Numbered from the stretch's first letter, positions 9,037 through 19,060 are shown. The stretch: 64,000 bases of DNA from Pedobacter aquae (GCF_008195825.1 NZ_CP043329.1:62001-126000); one strand, 5' to 3'. Translations and numbers: made by a program. The notes: generated from the sequence alone by a model not told the origin.

Positions 9037-11526
9037 TTACTTTTTTAAAGAACTATTGATTTGTTTATCGCCATCTTTCTTATTTTTCACATAAGTTTTT
9101 AACCAATTATCCATTTCCCATAACATATGTAGTACAGATTCTTTGGCTCTATAGCTATGCGCCTCATTAGGTAATAAAACAAACCTACTTGTAGCACCAT
9201 GACCTTTTAATGCGCTGTAAAATCTTTCGCTTTGTACAGGAAATGTACCCGAGTTATCATCTGCTTCGCCATGGATTAAAAGTATTGGCGTTTTAATTTT
9301 ATCGGCATAAGAAAAAGGAGACATTTTATAATAAACGTCTGGACTTTCCCAATAAGTTCTTTCCTCTGCTTGGAAACCAAAAGGGGTAAGCGTTCTATTA
9401 TAAGCGCCACTTCTAGCTATACCGGCGGCAAATAAATTGGTATGGGCAAGTAAATTAGCGGTCATAAATGCTCCGTAAGAATGGCCTCCAACGGCTATCT
9501 TTTTAGGGTCGCCAACGCCTAAATCATTTACTTTATTGATGGCTGCTTGAGCATTTTCTTTCAATTGTTCTATAAAAGTATCATTTGGCTGGTCATTACT
9601 TTCTCCAACAATAGGCATATCAACATTATCTAAGACGGCAAAACCTTGTGTTACCCAAAAGATAGGGGAAGCCCAAGATATACGCGTAAATTGATAAGGA
9701 GAACCTTTAACTTGGCCTGCTGCTGCTGCTGTTTTAAATTCGCGAGGATAAGCCCACATGAGTACAGGCAGTCTTCCTTGTGAAGTTTGATAATCTTTCG
9801 GTAGGTATAATACCGCATTAAGATTCAATCCATCTGCTCTTTTATAGCTGATAGGCTTTTTAATCACTCCAAAAAGCTCGGGATTTGGATTTGGGAAGAA
9901 GGTAAGTTGTGTTTGGTTTCTTCTATTCAAATCTATGCTGTAATAATTTGTAGGCTCTATGTTAGATTCTCTACTAATTAAGAGTTTGCTTTGGTTAGCA
10001 AAATAAATTGGCCTTTCATAGAAAGGGGCTTTAGACCTAAAAAGGGTATCTGTAACTTTAGTTTTAACATTGAATTTTAACAAGAAAGGTCTGTTTCCTT
10101 GAGGTGAAGCTCCTTCTGATATAGAAAAAATATTAATGTTGCTAGGGTCTGTAACTCTTTTAAGCGAGTTGTATTCTAGTAATAAAACATTTTTATTGAA
10201 CTCATTTTTAACTGTAACAAATTGTCCTGGGTCACTATAGGCATCTTCATAATACCTGTCCCAAAGGTTTACACGATAGCTTTGATTACCTGGTTTGATA
10301 AAAACACGGCGTTCGGCTCTGGTTTTCCACCATCTTTCTGTAAGGATAGCAATTTGGTCATCTCCCCAAACAATATCATTAAATCTTAAATAGCAAGAAG
10401 CTAGTTTTACAGGTTTATCATCGCCTATTAAATTTTGCATGTATACGATATCTCTGATAGAAACCCGTTCCGACGGATCTCCTTGGTCTTGCGCTTCTAC
10501 CCAAATATAAGTTTGAGGTTTGTCTGCTCTCCATTGAAATTCTCTTGGACCTTTAATAACGGCATCAAAGCCAGAAGGTAATTTATCTGCTAAAGGTACC
10601 TGAGCAAGTTTTTTTGTGAGTTTACCATATTTGTCAAAAATTTCAACATCGTAAGGGAATCTGCTGACAGGCACATAATAAGAATAAGGTTTAGTAACTG
10701 TCCAAACCATCACCATATTACCATCTGGCGAAAAGCTAAAGTTTCTATAAATTCCGGGTCTGTTAAAGTTTACAGCTTGCCCATTTAAGTAAACCATTTT
10801 TATTTGCGCTGTTAGGTGGTCATCAAAAAGCAGCTCGTCGTATTGGTTTTTGAGTAAGTCTTGATAAGTTCTGGCCGGAGATTTTCCACCTAAATTTTCC
10901 GTAATGATTGGGCCATCAGGCGTGAAATCTTGTTCTGGAAGTGCTTTGCGGTTGTCAACGATGAATTTAGCTAAGATAGCGGTTCCATCTGGTGCCCATT
11001 CCATCAACTTTCCATAGGTATCATTTAAAGGGAAGTTAGTTAATCTTTGTGCTACTCCAGTGCTGGTAGAAGCTACCCAAAGTTGAACTTCGTTATCTAA
11101 AAATACAGCAAATGCCAACTGGTTTTCTGTAGGGGAGAAAACTAAGTGACCAACTTGTGCATCTTTGGGAAGGCTAGTAATGGGGAACTCTTTATCAGAT
11201 TCAATATTTTTTAGCGTAACGGATGAATATTTAGCAATTCCATTACTGCTGCTATTTGTTGCGTTGATACGTAAACCTGCTAGTTTTAATAAAGGTTGAG
11301 AGATTTCTTTGATAGAAGGATAGCCTGGCTCTTGTAAAATAGCCATAAATTTACCTTTACCACTAATCACGATATTTCTATTTACCGTGTTTTCTATGAT
11401 GCTGGTAATTTCTTTAGGCGGTTTTTGGTAACCATTAAGGTCTTGTGCTACTGCTTTAAAAGCAAACAAAGCCGGAATAAGGTATATCCCGGCTATAGTT
11501 AAAATTCTTTTGGTTCTCCTGTTCAT
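9037..11526 (-). CDS. secreted S9 family prolyl-oligopeptidase-type serine peptidase
   Basis: It hydrolyses peptides in the periplasm or at the cell surface. It has 829 residues. An N-terminal hydrophobic signal segment lies at about residues 8-28, with an AVAQ cleavage-like site. A beta-propeller region spans about 40-580, and a C-terminal alpha/beta-hydrolase domain follows. The catalytic residues are visible: Ser683 in GGHSYGAFM, Asp756 in HGEADDNSG and His790 in PNEAHSYR. The length and layout resemble the glutamyl-endopeptidase-like S9 group. Its ATG overlaps the stop of the M42 peptidase gene by one base, so the two peptidases are probably co-expressed. Confidence 0.92.
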   Translation of the reverse strand: MNRRTKRILTIAGIYLIPALFAFKAVAQDLNGYQKPPKEITSIIENTVNRNIVISGKGKFMAILQEPGYPSIKEISQPLLKLAGLRINATNSSSNGIAKYSSVTLKNIESDKEFPITSLPKDAQVGHLVFSPTENQLAFAVFLDNEVQLWVASTSTGVAQRLTNFPLNDTYGKLMEWAPDGTAILAKFIVDNRKALPEQDFTPDGPIITENLGGKSPARTYQDLLKNQYDELLFDDHLTAQIKMVYLNGQAVNFNRPGIYRNFSFSPDGNMVMVWTVTKPYSYYVPVSRFPYDVEIFDKYGKLTKKLAQVPLADKLPSGFDAVIKGPREFQWRADKPQTYIWVEAQDQGDPSERVSIRDIVYMQNLIGDDKPVKLASCYLRFNDIVWGDDQIAILTERWWKTRAERRVFIKPGNQSYRVNLWDRYYEDAYSDPGQFVTVKNEFNKNVLLLEYNSLKRVTDPSNINIFSISEGASPQGNRPFLLKFNVKTKVTDTLFRSKAPFYERPIYFANQSKLLISRESNIEPTNYYSIDLNRRNQTQLTFFPNPNPELFGVIKKPISYKRADGLNLNAVLYLPKDYQTSQGRLPVLMWAYPREFKTAAAAGQVKGSPYQFTRISWASPIFWVTQGFAVLDNVDMPIVGESNDQPNDTFIEQLKENAQAAINKVNDLGVGDPKKIAVGGHSYGAFMTANLLAHTNLFAAGIARSGAYNRTLTPFGFQAEERTYWESPDVYYKMSPFSYADKIKTPILLIHGEADDNSGTFPVQSERFYSALKGHGATSRFVLLPNEAHSYRAKESVLHMLWEMDNWLKTYVKNKKDGDKQINSSLKK

Positions 11527-12635
11527 TACTTGATGTATCTGAAATCCTGATTCTTCTTAATATTTAACAACGAGTGATAGATGAGTTTAATTACATTGTC
11601 TACATCTTCTTTGTGAACCATTTCTACGGTAGTATGCATGTATCTTAGCGGTAGAGATATTAAAGCTGATACCACACCGTCATTAGAATAAGCAAAAGCA
11701 TCTGTATCTGTGCCTGTAGAGCGAGATGAAGCTTGTCTTTGGAAAGGAATTTCGTTTTTAACAGCGCTATCAATTAACAGTTTATTAAGATTGTTATGTA
11801 CCGCCGGAGCGTAAGAAATAACGGGCCCTTTACCACAAGATAAATCTCCTTGTGTTATTTTACTAATCATAGGTGTGGTGGTATCGTGGGTAACATCGGT
11901 AATGATAGCCACATCGGGTTTTATTTTATGAGCTATCATTTCTGCACCTCTTAAACCAATTTCTTCTTGAACAGCATTGACAATATAAAGCCCAAAAGGT
12001 AATTTGGTTTTGTTTTCATGTAAAAGTCTCGCCACTTCGGCAATCATGAAACCACCTACGCGGTTATCTAATGCTCTCCCAACATAATAACGGTCGTTAA
12101 GCACCATAAACTCATCTTCATAAGTAATTACACAACCCACATGGATACCTAGTTTTTCTACCTCTTCTTTTGAAGTGCATCCGCAATCAAGAAAAATATT
12201 TTTTAATTGAGGCGTTTCTTCTTTTTCGCCACCATGACGGGTGTGGATAGCTGGCCATCCGAAAACAGCTTTTACTATTCCTTTATCTGTATGGATATTT
12301 ACCCTTTTAGAAGGCGCTATCTGATGGTCTGAACCACCATTTCTGATGACATAGATTAAGCCATCGCTGGTGATATAATTTACAAACCAAGAAATTTCAT
12401 CGGCATGAGCTTCAATAACAACTTTATAGTCTGCTTTAGGATTAATAACCGCTACCGCTGTGCCATAATTGTCTACATAATGCTCATCTATATACGGTTT
12501 GATATAATCTAGCCATATTTTTTGTCCTTCCCACTCAAAACCTGTAGGAGATGGGTTGTTGATATATTGTTCTAAAAATGTTAGCGATTTTTTATTTACT
12601 ACTTCTGCTTTCTTCTGCTCTTTTTTCTTAGCCAT
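11526..12635 (-). CDS. M42 family metallopeptidase (aminopeptidase)
   Basis: A di-metal aminopeptidase of the M42 group, cytoplasmic because there is no signal peptide. It has 369 residues. The metal and catalytic motifs appear in order: HADEISW, ALDNRVGG, VQEEIGLRGAEM, ITDVTHDTTT and MHTTVEMVH. The N-terminus starts with a Lys-rich stretch MAKKKEQKKAE. It overlaps the start of the S9 peptidase gene by one base. Confidence 0.93.
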   Translation of the reverse strand: MAKKKEQKKAEVVNKKSLTFLEQYINNPSPTGFEWEGQKIWLDYIKPYIDEHYVDNYGTAVAVINPKADYKVVIEAHADEISWFVNYITSDGLIYVIRNGGSDHQIAPSKRVNIHTDKGIVKAVFGWPAIHTRHGGEKEETPQLKNIFLDCGCTSKEEVEKLGIHVGCVITYEDEFMVLNDRYYVGRALDNRVGGFMIAEVARLLHENKTKLPFGLYIVNAVQEEIGLRGAEMIAHKIKPDVAIITDVTHDTTTPMISKITQGDLSCGKGPVISYAPAVHNNLNKLLIDSAVKNEIPFQRQASSRSTGTDTDAFAYSNDGVVSALISLPLRYMHTTVEMVHKEDVDNVIKLIYHSLLNIKKNQDFRYIK

Positions 12636-12685
12636 ATTGATATAAAAATGTTTAAAGCAAATATATTGGTATTTACTTATTTGTA

Positions 12686-13105
12686 TTAGTTTAATCTTTT
12701 TTCCATGATGATATAATCAATGCCTTTTCTGGTAAAGGCTTCCTCAGTTTCAGTAAAACCAAACTGTTTATAAAAGCTAATGGCACTTAATCTTGCATTA
12801 CACCAGATTAAAGTCTTGCCTTGGCTTTTAGCTAAATCTATAGTAAAGTTCATCAATGCTTTCCCAAATCCTTTTCCTTGATACTCTTTTAATGTAGCAA
12901 ATTTTCTGAACTGTACAGATGAACCTTTATCAAAAACGGATAGTATAGCAACCAGTTTATTGTCTGTGAAAACGCCAAAATGTAGCCCGTAATAGTCTTC
13001 TTTTAGCTTAATGTCTGATATAGGGCTGCCCGGATAAAGTTCTTTTTGTCTGATATCCCAAGTAAGTTCTGGGGTAATTTGTTCTATGGTAAAATTTGGT
13101 GTCAT
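12686..13105 (-). CDS. GNAT family N-acetyltransferase
   Basis: It transfers an acetyl group from acetyl-CoA to an unknown amine. It has 139 residues, typical of single-domain GNATs. The acetyl-CoA-binding motif A is visible as KEYQGKGFGKALMNFTIDLA, and motif B as SAISFYKQFGFTETEEAF near the C-terminus. It lies between the M42 peptidase and an acyl-CoA carboxylase subunit with short gaps; the functional link is not clear. Confidence 0.9.
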   Translation of the reverse strand: MTPNFTIEQITPELTWDIRQKELYPGSPISDIKLKEDYYGLHFGVFTDNKLVAILSVFDKGSSVQFRKFATLKEYQGKGFGKALMNFTIDLAKSQGKTLIWCNARLSAISFYKQFGFTETEEAFTRKGIDYIIMEKRLN

Positions 13106-13142
13106 AAGTTTTAGCTTAAAATATCTACAAGTTTTAATTAAT

Positions 13143-14683
13143 TTATAGTGGAATATTACCGTGTTTTTTACGTGGCTTTTGCACCACTTTGTTTTCTAAC
13201 ATTTTAAAAGCTTTCATCAGTTTTGTTCTGGTTTCAGCGGGCTCTATTACCTCATCAATAAAACCTCTTTCTGCGGCTCGGTAAGGGTTGGCAAACAAAT
13301 CAGAATATTCTTTTTCTTTCTCTAACCATTTTTCTTGAGGGTTTTCTGCCGTACTGATTTCCTTTTTAAAGATAATTTCTGCCGCCCCTTTTGCACCCAT
13401 AACCGCAATTTCTGCACTAGGCCAAGCAAAATTCATATCTGCACCAATATGTTTAGAGTTCATCACATCGTAAGCACCACCATAAGCTTTTCTTACAATA
13501 AGGGTAATACGCGGAACGGTAGCCTCGCTAAAAGCAAACAATAATTTAGCACCATTGGTGATGATGGCATTCCATTCTTGGTCTGTACCGGGTAAAAAGC
13601 CAGGGACATCTTCAAAAACCAAAAGCGGAATATTAAAACAATCGCAGAAGCGAACAAAACGAGCCGCTTTTTTTGATGAGTTGATATCTAAAACGCCCGC
13701 AAGAAATGCTGGCTGATTAGCAATGATACCTATACTTTTTCCTGCAAGTCTGCCAAAGCCAACAACAATATTTTCTGCATATTCTTTATGAACTTCTAAA
13801 AAAGACTGCTCATCTATCACCTCTTCTATAACGCTTCTGATATCATAAGGTTGATTGATGTTTTCTGGAAGTACCGTATTGAGTTTTTCTCTTCTTTCGT
13901 CTCCAGCCTGATAATTTAAAGATGGTGCAGGCTCCTCGCAGTTTTGAGGAAGGTAAGAAAGAACTTTTTTGAGATGATTGATAACCTCAATTTCATTTGT
14001 ACAAGCAAAATGTGTAACGCCAGATTTTGTTGCATGCGTAAGTGCGCCACCTAATTCTTCTGAGCTTACCTCTTCATGGGTGACTGTTTTTACCACATTG
14101 GGGCCAGTTACAAACATATAAGAGGTGTTTTCTACCATGAAAATAAAATCTGTAATGGCCGGAGAGTACACCGCCCCGCCCGCACAAGGCCCCATTATGG
14201 CAGATAATTGCGGAATGACACCGGAAGCTAAAGTATTCCTATAAAAAATATCGGCATAGCCGCCTAAAGAAACTACCCCTTCTTGTATCCTCGCTCCTCC
14301 AGAGTCGTTTAAGCCAATAACTGGAGCTCCGTTTTGCATCGCTAAATCCATAATTCTACAGATTTTCTCGGCATGTGTTTCTGATAAAGAGCCACCAAAT
14401 ACCGTAAAATCCTGAGCGTATACATAAACCAAGCGATTGCTGATAGTCCCATAACCTGTTACCACACCATCGCCAAGGTATTGCTCTTTATCCATCCCAA
14501 AATCAGAAGAACGGTGGGTAACCATCATGCCTATTTCTTCAAAAGAGTTTTCATCTAGTAAGAAATGAAGTCTTTCTCTGGCTGTTAATTTGCCTTTTTT
14601 ATGCTGTGCAGCAATTCTATCTTGGCCTCCACCGTTTAGCGCTTCAGCTTTTTATTGTTTAGAAGATCTAATTTTTTATTCAC
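13143..14683 (-). CDS. acyl-CoA carboxylase beta (carboxyltransferase) subunit (apparent frameshift)
   Basis: The family transfers CO2 from biotin to propionyl- or methylmalonyl-type CoA substrates, or the reverse. The main piece (461 residues from 14528) has both crotonase-like halves: [43 protein letters not shown] and [12 protein letters not shown]. The missing N-terminus lies upstream in another frame. Adding one T to the run at 14649-14653 joins [19 protein letters not shown] to [17 protein letters not shown]. No ATG starts the restored frame; GTG at 14681-14683 is the best candidate. No biotin carboxylase or biotin carrier gene is adjacent. Confidence 0.86.
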
Positions 14684-14734
14684 TTGAGCTGTATTTACGA
14701 TTTAAAATGAATGTATAAATTTTTACGTTAATAC

Positions 14735-14764
14735 TTGCGATATAAAGAGCTAAATTTATATTTG
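14735..14764 (+). promoter_or_regulatory. Bacteroidetes-type promoter upstream of the SulP locus
   Basis: TTG at 14735-14737, a 19-base spacer, and TATATTTG at 14757-14764 match the TTG-N19-TAnnTTTG pattern exactly. It gives a leader of about 100 bases before the ATG at 14869. Confidence 0.7.
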
Positions 14765-14868
14765 CAGCGTTATCTATCGTAAGCTTTACAATTTATTGAT
14801 TTTGTAACACTAAAAAAAGTTTAATTTGCAACCAATATCAAACCTAAATGTTTGATTTTTAATTTTAA

Positions 14869-15216
14869 ATGAAAAGGGCCATACATATTAATTTAATAAG
14901 TGCATTATTCCTGTTCATCTTTGCGGTGAAGATGGGGATTTCTGTTGCGCCCTTAGTTTACAGTATAGATAAAGAAACTGTAAATGCCGCTATTTTACAG
15001 TTAGAATTAGAAAGCAATACAAAAGAGCATAATGCTGATCATTCAAAAGATATCAGCAAGCTTTTAAAATACGGTTCAGAGCTTAATCATATTTACGAGT
15101 TCTGCCTTAATCCTATGCCTACAAATAGTAATCTTAAATATTTTGTAAAGCCTAGGAATTATATCAATTCATTCTTTCCTTCAGTTTTAACTCCGCCTCC
15201 CAACCATCTGGTTTAA
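14869..15216 (+). CDS. small hypothetical protein with N-terminal hydrophobic segment
   Basis: I do not recognise this 115-residue protein. Residues 8-30 are hydrophobic (LISALFLFIFAVKMGISVAP) and look like a signal anchor or signal peptide. The middle is polar, and the C-terminus ends with FFPSVLTPPPNHLV. It lies directly behind a good promoter and 84 bases before the SulP gene, so it is probably the first gene of that operon. A second small protein with the same general layout and an FPSIFLPPELS ending lies downstream at 17785. Confidence 0.65.
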   Translation: MKRAIHINLISALFLFIFAVKMGISVAPLVYSIDKETVNAAILQLELESNTKEHNADHSKDISKLLKYGSELNHIYEFCLNPMPTNSNLKYFVKPRNYINSFFPSVLTPPPNHLV

Positions 15217-15300
15217 AATTTATTTACGTATATTGATGATAATCAGTATATAAGGGGGATATACAAAACAAAAAAATAACAACATTTATTTAAAATTTTT

Positions 15301-16965
15301 ATGGAAAAAGATAGTAAATCTTTATTTCCGGGCTTTAATGCGGCTAAATACTTTAGCTCGCAAACGCTAAAAAAAGATCTACCTTCTAGTATCGTAGTGT
15401 TTTTAGTGGCTTTACCTTTATGTTTAGGTATAGCATTAGCATCCGGGGCACCTTTATTTGCCGGTTTATTAACGGGTATCATAGGAGGTGTTGTCGTAGC
15501 AAGTTTCAGTGGTTCGCAATTAAGTGTTAGCGGGCCTGCCGCCGGTTTAACGGTAATTGTTTTAAATGCAATTACACAGTTAGGAAGCTATGACGTTTTC
15601 ATCCTTGCAGTTTTAATTGCAGGTATTATTCAAATCATTTTAGGAATAGCAAAAGCAGGTACTATTGGTAATTATTTTCCATCGGCTGTTATAGAGGGGA
15701 TGCTTGCAGCCATTGGTATCATCTTAATTTTAAAACAATTACCACATGCTTTAGGCTACGATAAAAGCTATGAAGGCGAAGAGTCTTTTAAACAAGTAAA
15801 TGATGATAACACTTTTACAGCCATTATAACCGCTGTAGAAAATATGCAGTTAGGTGCAGTTATCATCTCAGTACTTTCTTTGGCTATTTTAATCTTGTGG
15901 CCAAAAATTAAACAAGTGGCGGCTGTACCAGCTGCTTTGGTGGTAGTTTTAACAGGTATTGGTTTAACTATAGCTTTTCAAGGTACAGGCTTTGCCCTAA
16001 CTGGCGAGCATATGGTACAAATACCTACAGTAGCTAGTTTTGCAGAGTTTCAGAATTTATTTTTGTTTCCAGATTTTAGCGCTATTACCAATCCTAAAGT
16101 TTGGACAGTTGCCGTAACCATAGCTATTGTAGCTTCTTTAGAGACTTTATTAAGTTTAGAAGCTATTGATAAAATTGACCCACAGAAACGCGTTTCTCCG
16201 ACAAATAGAGAGCTTGTTGCGCAAGGAATAGGTAATACGGTAAGTGGTTTATTAGGTGGCTTACCTATGACATCTGTTATCGTTAGGTCATCAGCCAATG
16301 TAAATTCTGGCGCTAGAACTAAAATGTCGGCAGTTTTTCATGGTTTATGGTTATTAGCTGCCTTATTGGTAATCCCAGGGCTTATCAATCAAATCCCTTT
16401 AGCCGCTTTAGCCGCTATTTTGTTATTTACAGGTTACAAACTTGCTAATGCTACATTGTTTTCTAAAATGTGGCGACATGGTAAAAATCAGTTTATTCCT
16501 TTTGTAGTTACTGTTCTTGCAGTTGTATTTACAGATTTGCTTACAGGTGTTGCTGTTGGTATGTTAATAGGTGTTTTCTACCTGTTAAGAGCCAATATGA
16601 GAAATCCATACTTCTATAAATTAGAGAAAGATGGTAAACAAAAAACACTTCGCTTAAAACTCTCTGAAGAGGTGTCTTTTTTAAATAAAGGCGCTATCTT
16701 ATACACTTTAACGCATATCCCTAAAGGCGCTAAAGTTATTATTGATGGCTCTAACTCTAAGTATATTGATAGAGATGTTTTAGAAATTATTGAGAATTTC
16801 CACGAGCATGCATACGCCAAGCAAATAGACGTAGAGCTGGTTAATATTCATCCTAAATACGAGCTTCCTAAGCTACAGGATTTAATTATACAAGCAGACG
16901 ATATTGCAGAAATTGTAGATACGCATCAAATAGCTAAAGAAAAGGAATTACAAAAAAATAACTAA
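15301..16965 (+). CDS. SulP family anion transporter (probable bicarbonate or sulfate permease)
   Basis: A membrane anion transporter of 554 residues. About a dozen hydrophobic segments run from residue 27 (SSIVVFLVALPLCLGIALAS) to about 435, including the SulP-type SGPAAGLTVIV and SVIVRSSANVNSGARTKMSAV stretches. A C-terminal STAS-like domain follows at about 460-545 (AKVIIDGSNSKYIDRDVLE). A beta-carbonic anhydrase gene follows after 9 bases. In other bacteria this pairing is associated with bicarbonate uptake and interconversion with CO2, so bicarbonate is the favoured substrate by inference. Confidence 0.93.
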   Translation: MEKDSKSLFPGFNAAKYFSSQTLKKDLPSSIVVFLVALPLCLGIALASGAPLFAGLLTGIIGGVVVASFSGSQLSVSGPAAGLTVIVLNAITQLGSYDVFILAVLIAGIIQIILGIAKAGTIGNYFPSAVIEGMLAAIGIILILKQLPHALGYDKSYEGEESFKQVNDDNTFTAIITAVENMQLGAVIISVLSLAILILWPKIKQVAAVPAALVVVLTGIGLTIAFQGTGFALTGEHMVQIPTVASFAEFQNLFLFPDFSAITNPKVWTVAVTIAIVASLETLLSLEAIDKIDPQKRVSPTNRELVAQGIGNTVSGLLGGLPMTSVIVRSSANVNSGARTKMSAVFHGLWLLAALLVIPGLINQIPLAALAAILLFTGYKLANATLFSKMWRHGKNQFIPFVVTVLAVVFTDLLTGVAVGMLIGVFYLLRANMRNPYFYKLEKDGKQKTLRLKLSEEVSFLNKGAILYTLTHIPKGAKVIIDGSNSKYIDRDVLEIIENFHEHAYAKQIDVELVNIHPKYELPKLQDLIIQADDIAEIVDTHQIAKEKELQKNN

Positions 16966-16974
16966 TTAATAATC

Positions 16975-17619
16975 ATGATAGATACTAAGCATATAACATA
17001 CGAATCTTTAATAGAAGGAAATAAAGAATGGGTTGCCGAGACCTTAAAGCAAGATCCAGAATATTTTAACAGGTTATCTTCCGGACAAAAGCCGCCAGTT
17101 TTATGGATAGGTTGTGCTGACAGCCGTGTGCCTGCTAACCAGATAACGGGTACTTTACCAGGAGAAATTTTTGTTCATAGAAATATTGCTAATGTTATAG
17201 TGCATAGTGATATGAATATGTTATCAGTACTGGATTATGCTGTTAATGTTTTAAAAGTAGAACACGTTATTATTGCCGGACATTATGGTTGCGGAGGTGT
17301 TGCTGCTGCCATGACTGATAAACAATACGGCTTAATAGATAATTGGCTGCGTAATATTAAAGATGTTTACCGCTTGCACAAAGCAGAGGTTGATGCCATT
17401 GAAGACCAAGAAGAAAAGGTTAGATTAATGGTACATTTAAATGTGGTAGAAGGCGTAAATAAGCTTTGCGGAACTTCTATCATTCAGAATGCTTGGGCTC
17501 GTGGACAAGAGCTAGAAGTACATGGCTGGGTCATTGATATTGAGACAGGTTTTATCAAAGATTTAGAAGTGACTTGCAATAATAATGATGATTTCGATCA
17601 TATTTTTAAATTAGCTTAA
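16975..17619 (+). CDS. beta-class carbonic anhydrase
   Basis: It interconverts CO2 and bicarbonate. It has 214 residues. The zinc ligands are visible in CADSRVP (Cys and the Asp-Arg dyad) and in HYGCGGV (His and Cys), with HRNIANV between them. It starts 9 bases after the SulP gene, so it probably works with that transporter in supplying inorganic carbon to carboxylases. Confidence 0.96.
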   Translation: MIDTKHITYESLIEGNKEWVAETLKQDPEYFNRLSSGQKPPVLWIGCADSRVPANQITGTLPGEIFVHRNIANVIVHSDMNMLSVLDYAVNVLKVEHVIIAGHYGCGGVAAAMTDKQYGLIDNWLRNIKDVYRLHKAEVDAIEDQEEKVRLMVHLNVVEGVNKLCGTSIIQNAWARGQELEVHGWVIDIETGFIKDLEVTCNNNDDFDHIFKLA

Positions 17620-17634
17620 TTAAATATAATACCA

Positions 17635-17775
17635 AATGAGGCTGTTTCAAAAACCTTATTTACCACACTGAGCATCTGTTTGCGATAAGTAGTCAGGTTA
17701 AGTTTTATTAGATTTCCACAGAAAGTGGGTAGAGAATTTAGCCTAACATAAAATGGTAGTTGAGATAGCCTCATT
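17635..17775. mobile_element. 141-bp MITE-like element with terminal inverted repeats (candidate)
   Basis: AATGAGGCTGTTTCA at 17635-17649 is matched by TGAGATAGCCTCATT at 17761-17775, an inverted repeat with 13 of 15 positions paired. The interior has no ORF. GAGGCTGTYTCA-type ends are reminiscent of insertion-sequence termini, but no clear target-site duplication is visible. A long-loop RNA hairpin is the alternative. Confidence 0.4.
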
Positions 17776-17784
17776 ATTTTTAAA

Positions 17785-18174
17785 ATGAAGAAACTTAGGA
17801 CTTTTAAATTTAGTACCTTAATATTTTACATCATCGCAGCTATCGTGTTTAACTTTAGCTATGATACTCCTGATACGCTTCATACCAAACGCTTTACTAA
17901 ATTGGGTTATCAAGATAATCTCCAAATAAATGATTATGAATCTTACTACGAATTCTTCTCAGAATTTATATTCGGTTTAGATGACCATGTAGAAGAGCAA
18001 CAAGAAGCAGAACAAGAACAAAATCTTGTTAAATTAAAGTTCTACATCATACCTTTTACAACAATTAAACTCTTCTATACACTGATGTTTTTATCTGATT
18101 TGACTGATTTTAACATTAAAAAATTACCTCAAGGAAAGTTCCCATCTATATTTCTTCCACCAGAATTATCATAG
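17785..18174 (+). CDS. small hypothetical protein in the SulP locus
   Basis: I do not recognise this 129-residue protein. It has an N-terminal hydrophobic segment (residues 10-25, STLIFYIIAAIVFNFS), then a Tyr/Glu-rich acidic middle (HVEEQQEAEQEQN), a second moderately hydrophobic stretch at about 85-105, and the end FPSIFLPPELS. The layout resembles the 115-residue protein at 14869, and the two may be distant relatives. The gene starts 9 bases after the candidate MITE and precedes the HAEPLYID gene by 57 bases. Confidence 0.6.
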   Translation: MKKLRTFKFSTLIFYIIAAIVFNFSYDTPDTLHTKRFTKLGYQDNLQINDYESYYEFFSEFIFGLDDHVEEQQEAEQEQNLVKLKFYIIPFTTIKLFYTLMFLSDLTDFNIKKLPQGKFPSIFLPPELS

Positions 18175-18231
18175 TTTCCAGTAAATACGCTGTAAATAGA
18201 ATTTAAATAAAAAATTTTAATAAAAAGACTG

Positions 18232-19056
18232 ATGATTAAATATATAATTGGGCTAATGGCATTTTTGTGCCTTTATGGCTTATGTAATAAAGCCCAGGCC
18301 AAACAAGACACAACACAATTAATTAAGCTAGAACATGCCGAACCTCTTTATATTGATTTGATTAGAGATTTAGGAGCAAGAAAGGGTGAAAAAGAATGGA
18401 ATGTAGGCTTAGGAATTCAAGATAATCTTAATTATGATGAAATAGAGCTTTTGGTAGAATATGAATGGGCGGTAGCCAATCGTCTAGGTTTAGAGGTAGA
18501 AGTACCTGTAAGTTTGTATAGTAAAAATGGCAAGGAAACTATTATTAAACAACCTTCTCATGCTTTTGAAGGTTTAAAAACAGCTTTTCAATGGACGTTT
18601 CTGGTGAATCCAAAGCTAAGAACCTCAATGGCTTTTGGCTATATCAATAAAGTAAAATTTACTGAGTTAAATAATATCACAACCAGAAATATGTTTGTAG
18701 GAAATAGCTTCAATCCATTTTTAGTAATAGCTAAGAGGATAGGAGCTAATTTCCATAGTTTGGTGTATACCGGGCCACAGTTTTACAAACCTTTTGTGAA
18801 GAAAAGTTGGGAGAATAGCTACGATGTAAATACAAACTTTCATTATATGATACCTAGCTCAAGAAATTTTATAGGGATAGAATTCAACAAGACCTTTAGA
18901 AATGAGGATTTTGATATGATGATAAGACCCCAAATGCGAGTAAGTATTGCTGATAATTTAATGGTTGGAATTGTTTCTGGTATTCCTGTAAATCGGGAAA
19001 ATAAAAGGTTCCAAAGTTTTTTAAGGCTTATTTATGAGCCGGGCCACAAGCACTAA
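18232..19056 (+). CDS. HAEPLYID family protein, probable outer-membrane or periplasmic protein
   Basis: It has 274 residues with a signal peptide (about 1-23, ending NKAQA). The name-giving motif is directly visible as HAEPLYIDLIRDLGARKGEK at residues 35-54. The rest alternates aromatic and polar residues (WNVGLGIQD, LLVEYEWAVANRLGLEVEVP, SLVYTGPQFYKP) and looks like a small beta-barrel. The family has no firm function known to me. Its place after SulP and carbonic anhydrase suggests a role in the same process. Confidence 0.8.
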   Translation: MIKYIIGLMAFLCLYGLCNKAQAKQDTTQLIKLEHAEPLYIDLIRDLGARKGEKEWNVGLGIQDNLNYDEIELLVEYEWAVANRLGLEVEVPVSLYSKNGKETIIKQPSHAFEGLKTAFQWTFLVNPKLRTSMAFGYINKVKFTELNNITTRNMFVGNSFNPFLVIAKRIGANFHSLVYTGPQFYKPFVKKSWENSYDVNTNFHYMIPSSRNFIGIEFNKTFRNEDFDMMIRPQMRVSIADNLMVGIVSGIPVNRENKRFQSFLRLIYEPGHKH

Positions 19057-19060
19057 CCAT

